The notes below the pieces were generated by a model that saw only the letters and a program-made list of their open reading frames with translations, was not told where the DNA came from and ran no database searches. A DNA stretch of 64,000 nucleotides from Ancylobacter dichloromethanicus (GTDB taxonomy: Bacteria > Pseudomonadota > Alphaproteobacteria > Rhizobiales > Xanthobacteraceae), in the NCBI RefSeq assembly GCF_018390645.1, contig NZ_JAHBGC010000016.1, forward strand, positions 1 to 64,000. The letters are read 5' to 3'. This document shows positions 47,863 to 56,245 of this stretch, one piece after another (the stretch's first letter is position 1; every line of letters starts with the position of its first letter). Both the position numbers and the translations under genes were made by a program.

Positions 47863-49212
47863 CTAAGCCGCCAGGAACTGCGCGTCCGCCTGGTCGAGCC
47901 GGCGGCGGATCTGGGTGACGATGAGCTGCTCGTCGGGCAGGCAATTGTCATAGGTCAGCCGCTCGCCGGCCTTCACCGGCTTCAGCACCCGGGCGCGCTC
48001 GGCAAGGCCGAGCGGCAGGGCGAAGCTGTCGCGGGCGTCGCGCCAGCTCATCGTGTAGCCGCGATAATCATATTCGCCGATCCGGCCGAGCACCGCGCCG
48101 GGCGCGAGGTCGCGCTTGGCCACCGCCGTGCACTCGGCCACCGGATGGTCCAGCACCTCCATGTCGCGCGTGCCATGCATCACCGCGCGCACCGCCGAGA
48201 GCGGCACTTCGAGGCTGGTGAGGTGGAACGGGCGGATCAGCGCGAAGCAGGGGCCGGGGCCGACCTTGAGGTCGGCCATGCGCTCGCTGACACGCGGATG
48301 GCGCGGCTTGACGATGCAGAACACGCCGGGCGCCACGCCCTTGCCGAGGGTGAAATCCACCACGCCGGAGCGCGAGAGGATGCCGCCATCCTCCCGGGTG
48401 CACAGCACCTGCGCCAGCACGTCGCGGTCCGCCGCCGGCCCGTGCATGCCCGGCACGTCCGGCACCAGCCCGGTGGCATTGGCGAGCGCGGTCATCTCGA
48501 CCATGGTCTTGGAGCCGTCGACGAACTCGACCAGCATGCGCGGGTTCATGTTGCGCGCCCGCGCCTCCTCCTCGAACTCGTCGGGGACGGCGTCGGGCTT
48601 GAAGGCGTTGTTCTTGGCCTTGCCGGCGCAGACGATCTCGAAGCCCAGCGCCTGGGCGAAGCCGATCAGCTCGATGGTGGCGGCCGGCTCGTCGCCCGCC
48701 GCCCCGGTGAGCACGACGCCCGCCGCCCTGGCCTCCTGCTTGAGGTAGCGGCCGATGGTGATGTCGGCCTCGACGCTCAGCAGCACCACATGCTTGCCGT
48801 TGCGGATCGCCTCCAGCGACACCAGCGTGCCGATGTTGGGGCTGCCGGTGGCGTCGATCACGACGTCGATATGGCCGGAGGCGCACATGGCGGTGTAGTC
48901 GTCGGTGATGACGAAATGGCCGGCCTCGATGGCGCGGTCGATGCCCGAGCGGGTCGAGGCGCTGACGATGTCCTCGCGGCGGTGGCCGGCCATCAGGGCG
49001 GCGTCAATGGCGACCTGCGCGTTGAGTTCCGTCACCGCGCCGATGCGCACCCCCGGCATCAGCGCCGCCTGCACGATGAGGTCGGTGCCCATCTGGCCGG
49101 CGCCGGCGAGGCCGATCGTCACCGGCCCGTGCTTGGCGGTCCACTGTTCCAGTTCGGCGGCGAGGCCCGTTCGCACGATCCCGCCTGCACCGAGCATAGT
49201 TGCACCGAGCAT
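47863..49212 (-). CDS. COG4091-type dehydrogenase (homoserine-dehydrogenase-like) with SAF domain
   Basis: 449 residues from ATG 49212, which has an AGGAAGG site; an ATG at 49263 lacks one. An N-terminal NAD(P)-binding fold (VTIGLAGAGQMGTDLIVQAALMPG) and a homoserine-dehydrogenase-like core (VVIDATGSPNIG, NGKHVVLLSVEADITIGRYL, GDEPAATIELI) are joined to a C-terminal SAF/antifreeze-like domain (AKRDLAPGAVLGRIGEYDYRGY, VKAGERLTYDNC). Relatives act in catabolism of sugar acids or branched sugars, often with SorC or DeoR regulators; the substrate here is unknown. A SorC-family regulator lies 119 bases upstream on the same strand, which makes it the likely controller. The start region contains a 13-base direct duplication giving MLGATMLGAG. 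Confidence 0.85.
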   Translation of the reverse strand: MLGATMLGAGGIVRTGLAAELEQWTAKHGPVTIGLAGAGQMGTDLIVQAALMPGVRIGAVTELNAQVAIDAALMAGHRREDIVSASTRSGIDRAIEAGHFVITDDYTAMCASGHIDVVIDATGSPNIGTLVSLEAIRNGKHVVLLSVEADITIGRYLKQEARAAGVVLTGAAGDEPAATIELIGFAQALGFEIVCAGKAKNNAFKPDAVPDEFEEEARARNMNPRMLVEFVDGSKTMVEMTALANATGLVPDVPGMHGPAADRDVLAQVLCTREDGGILSRSGVVDFTLGKGVAPGVFCIVKPRHPRVSERMADLKVGPGPCFALIRPFHLTSLEVPLSAVRAVMHGTRDMEVLDHPVAECTAVAKRDLAPGAVLGRIGEYDYRGYTMSWRDARDSFALPLGLAERARVLKPVKAGERLTYDNCLPDEQLIVTQIRRRLDQADAQFLAA

Positions 49213-49331
49213 ACGCTCAACCCTTCCTTGAAGCGCGCCTCCGCCTTTCGGCGAATGCGTCATCGCTCTTCGGTACTCGACATTTGTTCCAAGGCAAAGG
49301 GCGCTGACGCCCGCATCCCGGCATTCCGCCT

Positions 49332-50354
49332 TCAGTAATCTGCGCCGGCCTCTTCAAGTACCGCGGCGGCGGTGATCTCGTCGGTGATGAAGACGGTGGG
49401 GCGCAGCATGCGCAGCGCGGCGATCACTGCCTTGGCCTTGCCCGGCCCGCCGGAGGTGAGGATGCGCTCGGGGGTCGCCTGCAGCGTCTCGATCGGGATC
49501 GACATGACGCGGGAATTGATCGGGTGGTCGACCGGCCGGCCCTCAATGTCGATGAAATTGTAGATCACGTCGCCCACCGCGCCGGCGGCGATCAGCGAGG
49601 CCCAGTCGGCATCGGAGAAGAAGCCGAAGCGCAGCGAGGTGCTCTCCGAATCCATCTCGCCGACGCTGAGCACCACCGCGTCCATCTCGCGGGCGAGGTT
49701 GTAGACGGTGCCGAGGCCGCAGCGCTCGATCAGCGCCTGCTTGGTCTCCACGCTGTCGACGATGGCCGGCGCCGCGATCAGGTGGCAGTCGGCCTGGAAC
49801 AGCCGCGAGAGCTGCCAGGCGAATTCGGAGGGGTTGTACTGCTTGGCCTTGGTGATGCCGCCCAGCAGCGAGATGACCTGGAGGTTCGAGACCGTCTTCT
49901 CGTCGATGAAGCCGAGCGCGCGCATCAGCGTGCGGCCCCAGCCGAAGCCGATCTTCATGTCGGAGCGGATGAGGTCGGAGATGAACAGCCCGGTGGCCGC
50001 GCCGATGGCGCTGGTGGCGTCCGCGAACGGGCCGGAGACCGGGGCCACCACCGCCTCGCGCAGCCCGAACGCCTTCTGCAGCCCCATTTCCAGCCGCGGC
50101 AGCTCGGCGATCTCGCGGCTGAGCGAGATCTTCACCTCGTTGAGCTGGCGGGCGTCGGCGAGCAGGCGCACCACGGTGACGCGGCCGATGTCCAGCGCCT
50201 CGGCGATGGCGCTCTGCGTCATGCCCTCGACATAGTACATCCAGGCCGCGCGCAGCCGCAGCCGCGCCGAGCGGCGGCCGGTGGGGCTCAGATCGGCGAG
50301 CGACGAATTCTCGCTCAGACCGCCCGGCCTGGTCGTGGCGGCTCCACCCGACAT
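49332..50354 (-). CDS. SorC/DeoR-family sugar-responsive transcriptional regulator
   Basis: 340 residues. N-terminal helix-turn-helix (RLRAAWMYYVEGMTQSAIAEALDIGRVTVVRLLADAR, about 30-70, in parts) and a large sugar-binding domain (about 90-335: KIGFGWGRTL, VISLLGGITK, LSVGEMDSES, ILTSGGPGKAKAV) like SorC and CggR, which sense phosphorylated sugars. A G-rich site precedes the ATG. It is most likely to regulate the SAF-domain dehydrogenase directly downstream, alone or with itself. Confidence 0.92.
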   Translation of the reverse strand: MSGGAATTRPGGLSENSSLADLSPTGRRSARLRLRAAWMYYVEGMTQSAIAEALDIGRVTVVRLLADARQLNEVKISLSREIAELPRLEMGLQKAFGLREAVVAPVSGPFADATSAIGAATGLFISDLIRSDMKIGFGWGRTLMRALGFIDEKTVSNLQVISLLGGITKAKQYNPSEFAWQLSRLFQADCHLIAAPAIVDSVETKQALIERCGLGTVYNLAREMDAVVLSVGEMDSESTSLRFGFFSDADWASLIAAGAVGDVIYNFIDIEGRPVDHPINSRVMSIPIETLQATPERILTSGGPGKAKAVIAALRMLRPTVFITDEITAAAVLEEAGADY

Positions 50355-50556
50355 AAGCAGCTATCCCCCCGAATGACCTCTCCGCGTTGCTATAGATGAC
50401 GACGGCGCTATCTTCAAACAATGCGCGCCCGGCGGATGGCCGCGCCCGGCACGCTGCCCGCCCGCCGCGGTTACGCAAAAACCCGCTTGTCGCCGCTGTG
50501 CCCGCAGGGCACGGTGCCCGCTACAGTGCCCCCGCCCAGGCACGCATGGTTCCGGT

Positions 50557-51006
50557 ATGTCCAGCACAGACGACACGCTCAGGCTCAAGGATTTTCTCTG
50601 CTTCGCGGTCTATTCGGCGAACCATGCCTTCAACCGCGTCTACAAGCCGATGCTGGACCGGCTGGGCCTGACCTATCCGCAATATGTCGCCATGGTCACG
50701 CTGTGGTCCGAGGAAGGGCTGACCGTCGGCCAGATCGGCGAGCGGGTGCTGCTGGAGACCAACACGCTGACGCCGCTGCTCAAGCGCCTGGAGGGCGCCG
50801 GGCTGGTGCGCCGGGTGCGCGACGTGGCGGATGAGCGCCAGGTGCGGGTCTATCTCACCGAGAAGGGCCGCGCCCTGCGCCACGAGGCCGAGCGCGTGCC
50901 GGCCGAGATGGGCGTGTGCCTCGATCACGATTCGCAGGAACTGCGCGCGCTGACCGGCGACCTGACCCGGCTGCGCGACCGGCTGCTGTCGCGCCTCAAG
51001 CCGTAG
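50557..51006 (+). CDS. MarR-family regulator, OhrR-like
   Basis: 149 residues. The N-terminal LKDFLCFAVYSANHAFNRVYKP has a cysteine (Cys15) at the position of the peroxide-sensing Cys of OhrR. A winged helix follows (LTVGQIGERVLLETNTLTPLLKRLEGAGLVRRVRDVADERQ in parts, VRVYLTEKGRAL). OhrR represses organic hydroperoxide resistance genes until its Cys is oxidised. No ohr gene is adjacent; a quinone/electrophile detoxification pair lies 1.1 kb away beyond the LysR gene. The last 11 bases overlap the end of the convergent LysR gene. Confidence 0.9.
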   Translation: MSSTDDTLRLKDFLCFAVYSANHAFNRVYKPMLDRLGLTYPQYVAMVTLWSEEGLTVGQIGERVLLETNTLTPLLKRLEGAGLVRRVRDVADERQVRVYLTEKGRALRHEAERVPAEMGVCLDHDSQELRALTGDLTRLRDRLLSRLKP

Positions 51007-51961
51007 CCGGGTCGGGCGCCGCCTTTTCCGGCGCCGCCCTTTCGGGAAGCTCGATCTGCCCCTCGATGAAGCGGCGGTGGCGGGCGATCTCGCCGGCGAG
51101 GAAGTCGAGGAAGGCGCGCACGCGCGGCGAATGGCGCAGGTCCGGGTGGGTCAGCAGCCACAGATCGGCGGCGTACTCGTTGTCGGTCGGTCCGAGCCGC
51201 ACCAGCGAGGGGCGGGCATCGCCGATCAGGCAGGGAATATGGCCGATGCCGATGCCGGCCTCCACCGCCTCGGCGATGCCCAGCACGCTATTGATCTTGT
51301 AGGCGACACGGTCCGGCGGCACGTTTTCCTGCACGAACTTCACCGTCTTCAGCGCGCCGAGGCTGTCGCCGAGCGACACCCAGTTGCAGGCGTCGAGTTG
51401 CTCCTGGGTGACCGCGCGCGGCTCGGGAAAGTCGACCGCGCGCCCGTACAGCGCCCAGGCGATGCGGGCGACCCGCCGGCCGACCAGGTTCTCCGGCGGG
51501 TTGTCGGTGGCGCGGATGGCGACGTCGGCGTCGCGCTTGGACAGGTTGAGCGGCTGGTTGCTCAGCACGATGTCGAGCCGCACCTCCGGGTAGCGCTCGC
51601 GGAAGGTGGCGAGCATCGGCATCAGCAGGTGGATGAGCAGCGAATCCGGCGTCGTCACCCGCAGCTCGCCCGAGGGCGCGGGCTCGCGGCCGGCGAGCTT
51701 GCGGCCGACCGCGGTGATCTCCTCGTCCAGCCGGTTGGCCAGCGCCACCATCTCCTCGCCGGCGGGGGTGAGCGCGTAGCCGGTGCGGTGGCGCTCGAAC
51801 AGAAGCGTGCCGAGATGCTCCTCGATCTGCTTGAGCCGGCGGAACACCGTGGAATGGTTGACGCCCATGGTCATCGCCGCCGCCGGCAGGCCCTTGGCAT
51901 CGGCGACCGCCTTGATGAGCCGGAAGTCGTCCCATCCGAGGTTCTTGAACGGCTCGGCCAT
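50996..51961 (-). CDS. LysR-family transcriptional regulator
   Basis: 321 residues from ATG 51961 with a GGGAG site; a longer upstream frame adds a leader unlike the family. The DNA-binding domain (GWDDFRLIKAVADAKGLPAAAMTMGVNHSTVFRRLKQIEEHLG in parts, FERHRTGYALTPAGEEM) is followed by a periplasmic-binding-protein-like effector domain (about 95-300). It is divergent from the MhqO-like dioxygenase gene, with two similar palindromic sites between them (separate entry), the classic LysR arrangement, so it likely controls that pair of genes and itself. Confidence 0.93.
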   Translation of the reverse strand: MAEPFKNLGWDDFRLIKAVADAKGLPAAAMTMGVNHSTVFRRLKQIEEHLGTLLFERHRTGYALTPAGEEMVALANRLDEEITAVGRKLAGREPAPSGELRVTTPDSLLIHLLMPMLATFRERYPEVRLDIVLSNQPLNLSKRDADVAIRATDNPPENLVGRRVARIAWALYGRAVDFPEPRAVTQEQLDACNWVSLGDSLGALKTVKFVQENVPPDRVAYKINSVLGIAEAVEAGIGIGHIPCLIGDARPSLVRLGPTDNEYAADLWLLTHPDLRHSPRVRAFLDFLAGEIARHRRFIEGQIELPERAAPEKAAPDPATA

Positions 51962-52053
51962 GCTGCTCCCCGACGGTGGCGACAGCTTAAATCGCTGCGG
52001 TGAAAGAAGATTCGTTCCATGCCAGCGAGGCCGACGATAGCAGCACAGATGAG

Positions 52054-52097
52054 ATTGCGTCAACGCAATTGATTAGTCATGGCATTGCGTCGTTGCC
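52054..52097. promoter_or_regulatory. paired LysR-type operator sites
   Basis: A perfect palindrome ATTGCGT-CA-ACGCAAT (52054-52069), fitting the T-N11-A LysR pattern, and a second, imperfect copy beginning ATTGCGTCGTTGC at 52084. The two starts are 30 bases apart, about three helix turns, so they lie on the same DNA face. They sit between the divergent LysR and dioxygenase-family genes. Confidence 0.65.
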
Positions 52098-52152
52098 GGC
52101 TTATCTTCTGTGGCAACAGGGGCGCAGGTCGCGCTCGAAGGAGGGCAGGATC

Positions 52153-53085
52153 ATGAACCGCAATGGCATCCATCATGTGACGGCGATCGCCGGCAATGCG
52201 CGCCGCAATGTCGAATTCTACACCCGCACGCTTGGCCTGCGGCTGGTCAAGAAGACCGTGAATTTCGACGACCCCGGCACCTATCACTTCTATTACGGCG
52301 ACGAGACCGGCGCGCCGGGCACCATTCTCACCTTCTTTCCGTGGGATCACGTCGCCCCCGGCCGGCTCGGCGTCGGCGAGACGCAGGAGACCGCGTTCCG
52401 CGTGCCTGCCGCCTCCATCGGCTACTGGACGCAGCGCTTTGTCGAGAACGGCGTGTCGCACAGCGCGCCGGTCAAGCGCTTCGGCGAGAGTGTGCTCACC
52501 TTCAAGGACCCGCACGGCACCCGGCTTGCGCTGGTCGGCGTCCCCGGCGCCGAGAACGAGCCGGCCTGGCTCGGTACCGACGTCCCCGCTGAAAATGCCA
52601 TTCGCGGCTTTCACAGCGTGAACCTGCTGCTGGCCGAGGCGGCGCCCACCGGCGCCATCCTCACCGACGTGTTCGGCTTCAAGGAGATCGGCCGCGAGGG
52701 TTCGCTGGTGCGCTTCAAGGCCGAGGGCACGGAAATCGGCGGCATCGTCGACATCCACGAGGCCGGCGGCTTCCTGCCCGCCCGCATGGGCGGCGGCTCG
52801 GTGCATCATATCGCCTTCCGCGCGGCGGACGATGCGGCCGAGTTCGCCATGGTCAAGAAGCTGGGGGAGAACCACGGCATCGCCACCACCGAGCAGAAGG
52901 ACCGCAATTATTTCCGGTCCATCTACTTCCGCGAGCCCGGCCACGTGCTGTTCGAGATCGCCACCGACATTCCCGGCTTCGCCGCCGATGAGCCGGCGGC
53001 GACCCTGGGCGAGGCGCTGAAGCTGCCGGACTTCCTGGAGGCCCGGCGCAGCCAGATCGAGGCCGTGCTGCCGGAAATCGCCTGA
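52153..53085 (+). CDS. ring-cleaving dioxygenase, VOC family (MhqO-like)
   Basis: 310 residues with two VOC modules (about 1-150 and 155-305). GIHHVTAIAGNARRNVEFYTRTLGLRLVKKTVNFDD and FHSVNLLLAEA plus VHHIAFRAADDAAEF place metal-binding His residues as in MhqO/CatE-type proteins, which open hydroquinone or catechol rings. Start ATG 52153 has AGGG-type upstream bases. The gene after it encodes an MhqD-like esterase, and in Bacillus mhqO and mhqD belong to one quinone-response regulon; the same role is inferred here. Confidence 0.9.
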   Translation: MNRNGIHHVTAIAGNARRNVEFYTRTLGLRLVKKTVNFDDPGTYHFYYGDETGAPGTILTFFPWDHVAPGRLGVGETQETAFRVPAASIGYWTQRFVENGVSHSAPVKRFGESVLTFKDPHGTRLALVGVPGAENEPAWLGTDVPAENAIRGFHSVNLLLAEAAPTGAILTDVFGFKEIGREGSLVRFKAEGTEIGGIVDIHEAGGFLPARMGGGSVHHIAFRAADDAAEFAMVKKLGENHGIATTEQKDRNYFRSIYFREPGHVLFEIATDIPGFAADEPAATLGEALKLPDFLEARRSQIEAVLPEIA

Positions 53086-53167
53086 ACCGGCACCGCCTGA
53101 GCCTGTCCACATACCATGGCGCCGTCCCTCGCGGACGGCGCCGCTCCTTTCTCGCGAGGAGGCTGTC

Positions 53168-53800
53168 ATGACCGACGCCGCGCTTTCCTTCGTGCATCGC
53201 TATGAGCCTGCCACAAGGGCAGAGGCGCCCCCGCTGCTGCTGCTGCACGGCACCGGCGGCGACGAGAACGACCTGATCCCGCTGGGGGGCATGATTGCGC
53301 CGGGTTCGGCGCTGCTGTCCCCACGCGGCAAGGTCCTCGAAGGGGGAATGCCGCGGTTCTTCCGCCGGCTGCGCGAAGGCGTGTTCGATGAGGACGACGT
53401 GCGCGCCCGTGCCGCCGAACTCGCCGGCTTCATCGCCGAGGCGCGCGCCGCCCATGGCCTCGCCGCGCCCGTCGCGGTCGGCTTCTCCAACGGCGCCAAC
53501 ATCGCCGCCGCCCTGCTGCTGACCCAGCCGGACGTTCTTGCCGGCGCGGTGCTGATCCGCGCCATGGTGCCGCTGGCCGTGCCGCCGCCGGCGGATCTCG
53601 CGGGAAGGCGGGTATTGCTGCTCTCCGGCGCGATGGACCCGATCGTGCCGGAAGAGAACGCCGCCCGCCTCGCCGTCCAGCTTCGCGCCGCCGGGGCGGA
53701 ACTCGACCATCGCACCCTGCCGGCCGGGCATGGCCTCTCGCAGGCCGACCTGACGCTCGCCCGCGACTGGCTGCGCGCGCCCGCCCGAACGGCCGCCTGA
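53168..53800 (+). CDS. alpha/beta hydrolase, carboxylesterase (MhqD-like)
   Basis: 210 residues. LLLLHGTGGDENDLIPLGGMIAPGSALLSPRGKV (oxyanion region, in parts), nucleophile Ser107 in GFSNGANIA, Asp in SGAMDPIVP and His in LPAGHGLSQADL form the triad of the YpfH/phospholipase-carboxylesterase group including MhqD. It lies 82 bases after the MhqO-like gene with a GAGGAGG-type site and is probably cotranscribed. It may cleave ester adducts of quinones; the true substrate is unknown. Confidence 0.9.
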   Translation: MTDAALSFVHRYEPATRAEAPPLLLLHGTGGDENDLIPLGGMIAPGSALLSPRGKVLEGGMPRFFRRLREGVFDEDDVRARAAELAGFIAEARAAHGLAAPVAVGFSNGANIAAALLLTQPDVLAGAVLIRAMVPLAVPPPADLAGRRVLLLSGAMDPIVPEENAARLAVQLRAAGAELDHRTLPAGHGLSQADLTLARDWLRAPARTAA

Positions 53801-53907
53801 CCTTCGGACCGGTATCGGTGGAACCGGATGCCGCCGGGCGCATTGCCGCCACGGCGCGGGTGATCCACACTCGCGCCGTGGCCGGGTGCCGGTCGGCGGA
53901 GGTGAAG

Positions 53908-54834
53908 ATGCGTTGGGAGGATTTCCGGCGTAGCCGGAATGTCGAGGACCGGCGCGGCCAGGGCGGCGGGTTCAGCGGCGGCTTTGGCGGCCGGGGGCCG
54001 CGCATCGGCGGGCGCGGCGGCCTCGGCATTGGCGGGCTGATCGTCATCGGGCTGATCGCCTGGGCCACCGGCATCAACCCGGCGGTGTTGATCGGCGGCG
54101 CCGAAATCCTGCTCGGCGACGGCGACAGCGGTTACAGCCAGCAGCAACAGCCGGGCCAGAGGCCGCCGGCGCAGCGCACGCTCAGCGCCGAGGACCGGAA
54201 GCTTGGCGATTTCGCCGCCGTGGTGCTGGCCCAGACCGAGGATGTGTGGACGCCCATCTTCAAGGGACAGGGCGAGACCTATCGCGAGCCGGGCCTGGTG
54301 CTGTTTTCCGGCGCCACCCGCTCGGCCTGCGGCGCGGCGGATTCGGCCACCGGCCCGTTCTATTGCCCGCGCGACCAGAAGGTCTATCTCGACACCTCGT
54401 TCTTTCAGGAGCTGAAGCAGAAATTCCGCGCGCCGGGCGACTTCGCCGCCGCCTATGTCATCGCCCATGAGGTCGGGCACCATGTCGAGAACCAGATCGG
54501 CCTGCTGGAGCAGGTGCAGGCGCGCCAGCGCCAGGCCTCGCGCGCCGATGCCAACGCCCTCTCCGTGCGCGTCGAACTGATGGCCGACTGTCTCGCCGGC
54601 GTGTGGGCGCACCATGCCGATGCGCAGTGGCGCATCCTCGAGGATGGCGATATCGAGGAGGCGATGAACGCCGCCGCCGCCATCGGCGACGACCGGCTGC
54701 AGAAGCAGGCGCAGGGCTATGTGGTGCCCGACAGCTTTACCCATGGCACGTCCGCCCAGCGGGTGAAATGGTTCAGGCAGGGGCTCGACGGCGGGTCGCT
54801 GGCCCAGTGCAACACCTTCAAGGGCAATATCTGA
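53908..54834 (+). CDS. neutral zinc metallopeptidase (YpfJ/KPN_02809 family)
   Basis: 308 residues from ATG 53908 (GGAGG site). An Arg/Gly-rich N-terminus (MRWEDFRRSRNVEDRRG, then a Gly-Arg run) is followed by one transmembrane helix (GGLIVIGLIAWATGINPAVLIGG in parts, about 43-65) and a Gln-rich linker. The large domain has the zinc motif HEVGHH at 187-192 and a downstream ELMADCLAGVWAHHA that supplies a further Glu ligand. Membrane-anchored peptidase of unknown physiological substrate, common in proteobacteria. It is followed after 55 bases by moaB. Confidence 0.9.
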   Translation: MRWEDFRRSRNVEDRRGQGGGFSGGFGGRGPRIGGRGGLGIGGLIVIGLIAWATGINPAVLIGGAEILLGDGDSGYSQQQQPGQRPPAQRTLSAEDRKLGDFAAVVLAQTEDVWTPIFKGQGETYREPGLVLFSGATRSACGAADSATGPFYCPRDQKVYLDTSFFQELKQKFRAPGDFAAAYVIAHEVGHHVENQIGLLEQVQARQRQASRADANALSVRVELMADCLAGVWAHHADAQWRILEDGDIEEAMNAAAAIGDDRLQKQAQGYVVPDSFTHGTSAQRVKWFRQGLDGGSLAQCNTFKGNI

Positions 54835-54889
54835 TGCAAGGGCGACATCCGCAGGGGCCGCATCCGGTGCAGCCCGCCGGGAGGCCGAC

Positions 54890-55456
54890 ATGAGTTCCGA
54901 AACCGCCTTCGTGCCGCTTTCCATCGCGGTGCTGACCATCTCCGACAGCCGCACATTGGCGGATGACCGCTCCGGCAACACGCTGGCCGAGCGTATCGAG
55001 GCGGCCGGTCACCGCCTCGCCGACCGCGCCATCGTGCCGGACGATGTGGAGGCGATCCGCGCGCGGGTGTCGGGCTGGATCGCCGACCCGCGGGTCGACG
55101 TCGTCATCACCACCGGCGGCACCGGCTTCACCGGCCGCGACGTGACCCCGGAAGCGGTGGAGCCGCTGTTCGAAAAGCGCATGGAAGGCTTCTCGACCGT
55201 GTTCCACATGGTGTCCTTCGGCAAGATCGGCACCTCGACGCTGCAGAGCCGCGCCACCGCCGGGGTGGCCAATTCCACCTATGTGTTCTGCCTGCCGGGC
55301 TCGCCCGGCGCCTGCCGAGACGGCTGGGACGAGATCCTGGTCCACCAGCTCGACATCCGCCACAAGCCCTGCAATTTCGTCGAGATCCTTCCCCGGCTCG
55401 ACGAGCATCTCAAGCGCGGCAAGCTGCGCGCGCCGGCGGGGGGCGCGACGGGCTGA
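54890..55456 (+). CDS. moaB: molybdenum cofactor biosynthesis protein B
   Basis: 188 residues. The MoaB/MogA fold: LSIAVLTISDSRTLADDRSGNTLAERI, VDVVITTGGTGFTGRDVTPEAV (molybdopterin-binding TGGTG loop) and VFCLPGSPGACRDGWDEIL. It adenylylates molybdopterin or helps metal insertion. The other moa genes are not in the window. It shares direction with the metallopeptidase gene and converges with a glycosyltransferase-like gene. Confidence 0.95.
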   Translation: MSSETAFVPLSIAVLTISDSRTLADDRSGNTLAERIEAAGHRLADRAIVPDDVEAIRARVSGWIADPRVDVVITTGGTGFTGRDVTPEAVEPLFEKRMEGFSTVFHMVSFGKIGTSTLQSRATAGVANSTYVFCLPGSPGACRDGWDEILVHQLDIRHKPCNFVEILPRLDEHLKRGKLRAPAGGATG

Positions 55457-55488
55457 GGCCCGGTCTTCCGGCTGCGCCGGCCTGACGC

Positions 55489-56124
55489 TCAGTCTTCCGG
55501 CAGCAGGATCTGCGAGCGCAGCAGCACCAGCCGCCGGCGCCCGATCCGGGCCATCAGTCGGCTTGTGGCATGGGCTCCCGGCGTGTGGCCGCCCAGCGCC
55601 TCGTAGAGCCGTCGGTGCAGCAGCAGCCCCTGGTCGGGGCGCGGCCGGCCGGTGATGGCGTGGCGCAGCATGCCGACGCTCTCCCGGATGCGGGGCGAGA
55701 CGCCGAATCCGTCGAGCGCCAGCCGGAAGGTCGCCGCGCGCCGATCGGTCTCGCCGGTCCGTTCGACCTGATCGGTAAAGCTGCGCACCTCCCGCGCCCA
55801 GCCTTCCTGCAGCAGGCCGGTCGGCTCCAGGAACAGCAGCCAGGAGGCGCGCGCCGCCGCTGCGCCCTGGCGCAGCCTCGCGCCGTGATCGGCGGCGCCG
55901 GCCACATATTCGCACCCCGCCGCATCGGCGATCTCGGCCACATCGGCCGAACCGGCCGAATCCACAAGCAGCACCTCACGCACAACACCGGCGGCGGCGC
56001 CCGGCACGAGCGAGGCGAGCGTCGGAATCAGCCGCCGGGCTGTCTCTCCTGTGGGAATAACGACCGAGATCACGCGTAAAGCCACCCTCGATGATCTTGG
56101 CTCGGAGAAAGGCCGGACCCGCAT
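55489..56124 (-). CDS. glycosyltransferase family 2-like protein
   Basis: Up to 211 residues; the start may be the GTG at 56085, giving ALRVISVVIPTGETARRL at the N-terminus. The pattern ISVVIPT, VREVLLVDSAGSADVAEIADAAGC and LRQGAAAARASWLLFLEPTGLL is that of short GT2 proteins, but the usual DxD is replaced by EPTGL, and VVDGGSTD by VDSAGSAD. The catalytic metal site is therefore doubtful. Cytoplasmic. It is divergent from the radical SAM gene. Confidence 0.8.
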   Translation of the reverse strand: MRVRPFSEPRSSRVALRVISVVIPTGETARRLIPTLASLVPGAAAGVVREVLLVDSAGSADVAEIADAAGCEYVAGAADHGARLRQGAAAARASWLLFLEPTGLLQEGWAREVRSFTDQVERTGETDRRAATFRLALDGFGVSPRIRESVGMLRHAITGRPRPDQGLLLHRRLYEALGGHTPGAHATSRLMARIGRRRLVLLRSQILLPED

Positions 56125-56205
56125 CCCGCGCCTGTCGGATAAAGCATTTCCTGCCTATCTCACCGATTTCGACGCGTATAGCCCGGCTGTCTTAATTCGG
56201 TCCAT

Positions 56206-56220
56206 GTTCTTGATATGTTC
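56206..56220 (+). promoter_or_regulatory. LexA (SOS)-type box before the radical SAM gene
   Basis: GTTCTTGATATGTTC: a complete GTTC-N7-GTTC direct repeat, 25 bases before the start at 56246. All eight defined bases match the alphaproteobacterial LexA box, and the site is oriented opposite to, but otherwise like, the one at imuA. It could also affect the divergent glycosyltransferase-like gene. Confidence 0.75.
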
Positions 56221-56245
56221 TTATTGATGGGTTAGAGAATCCGTC

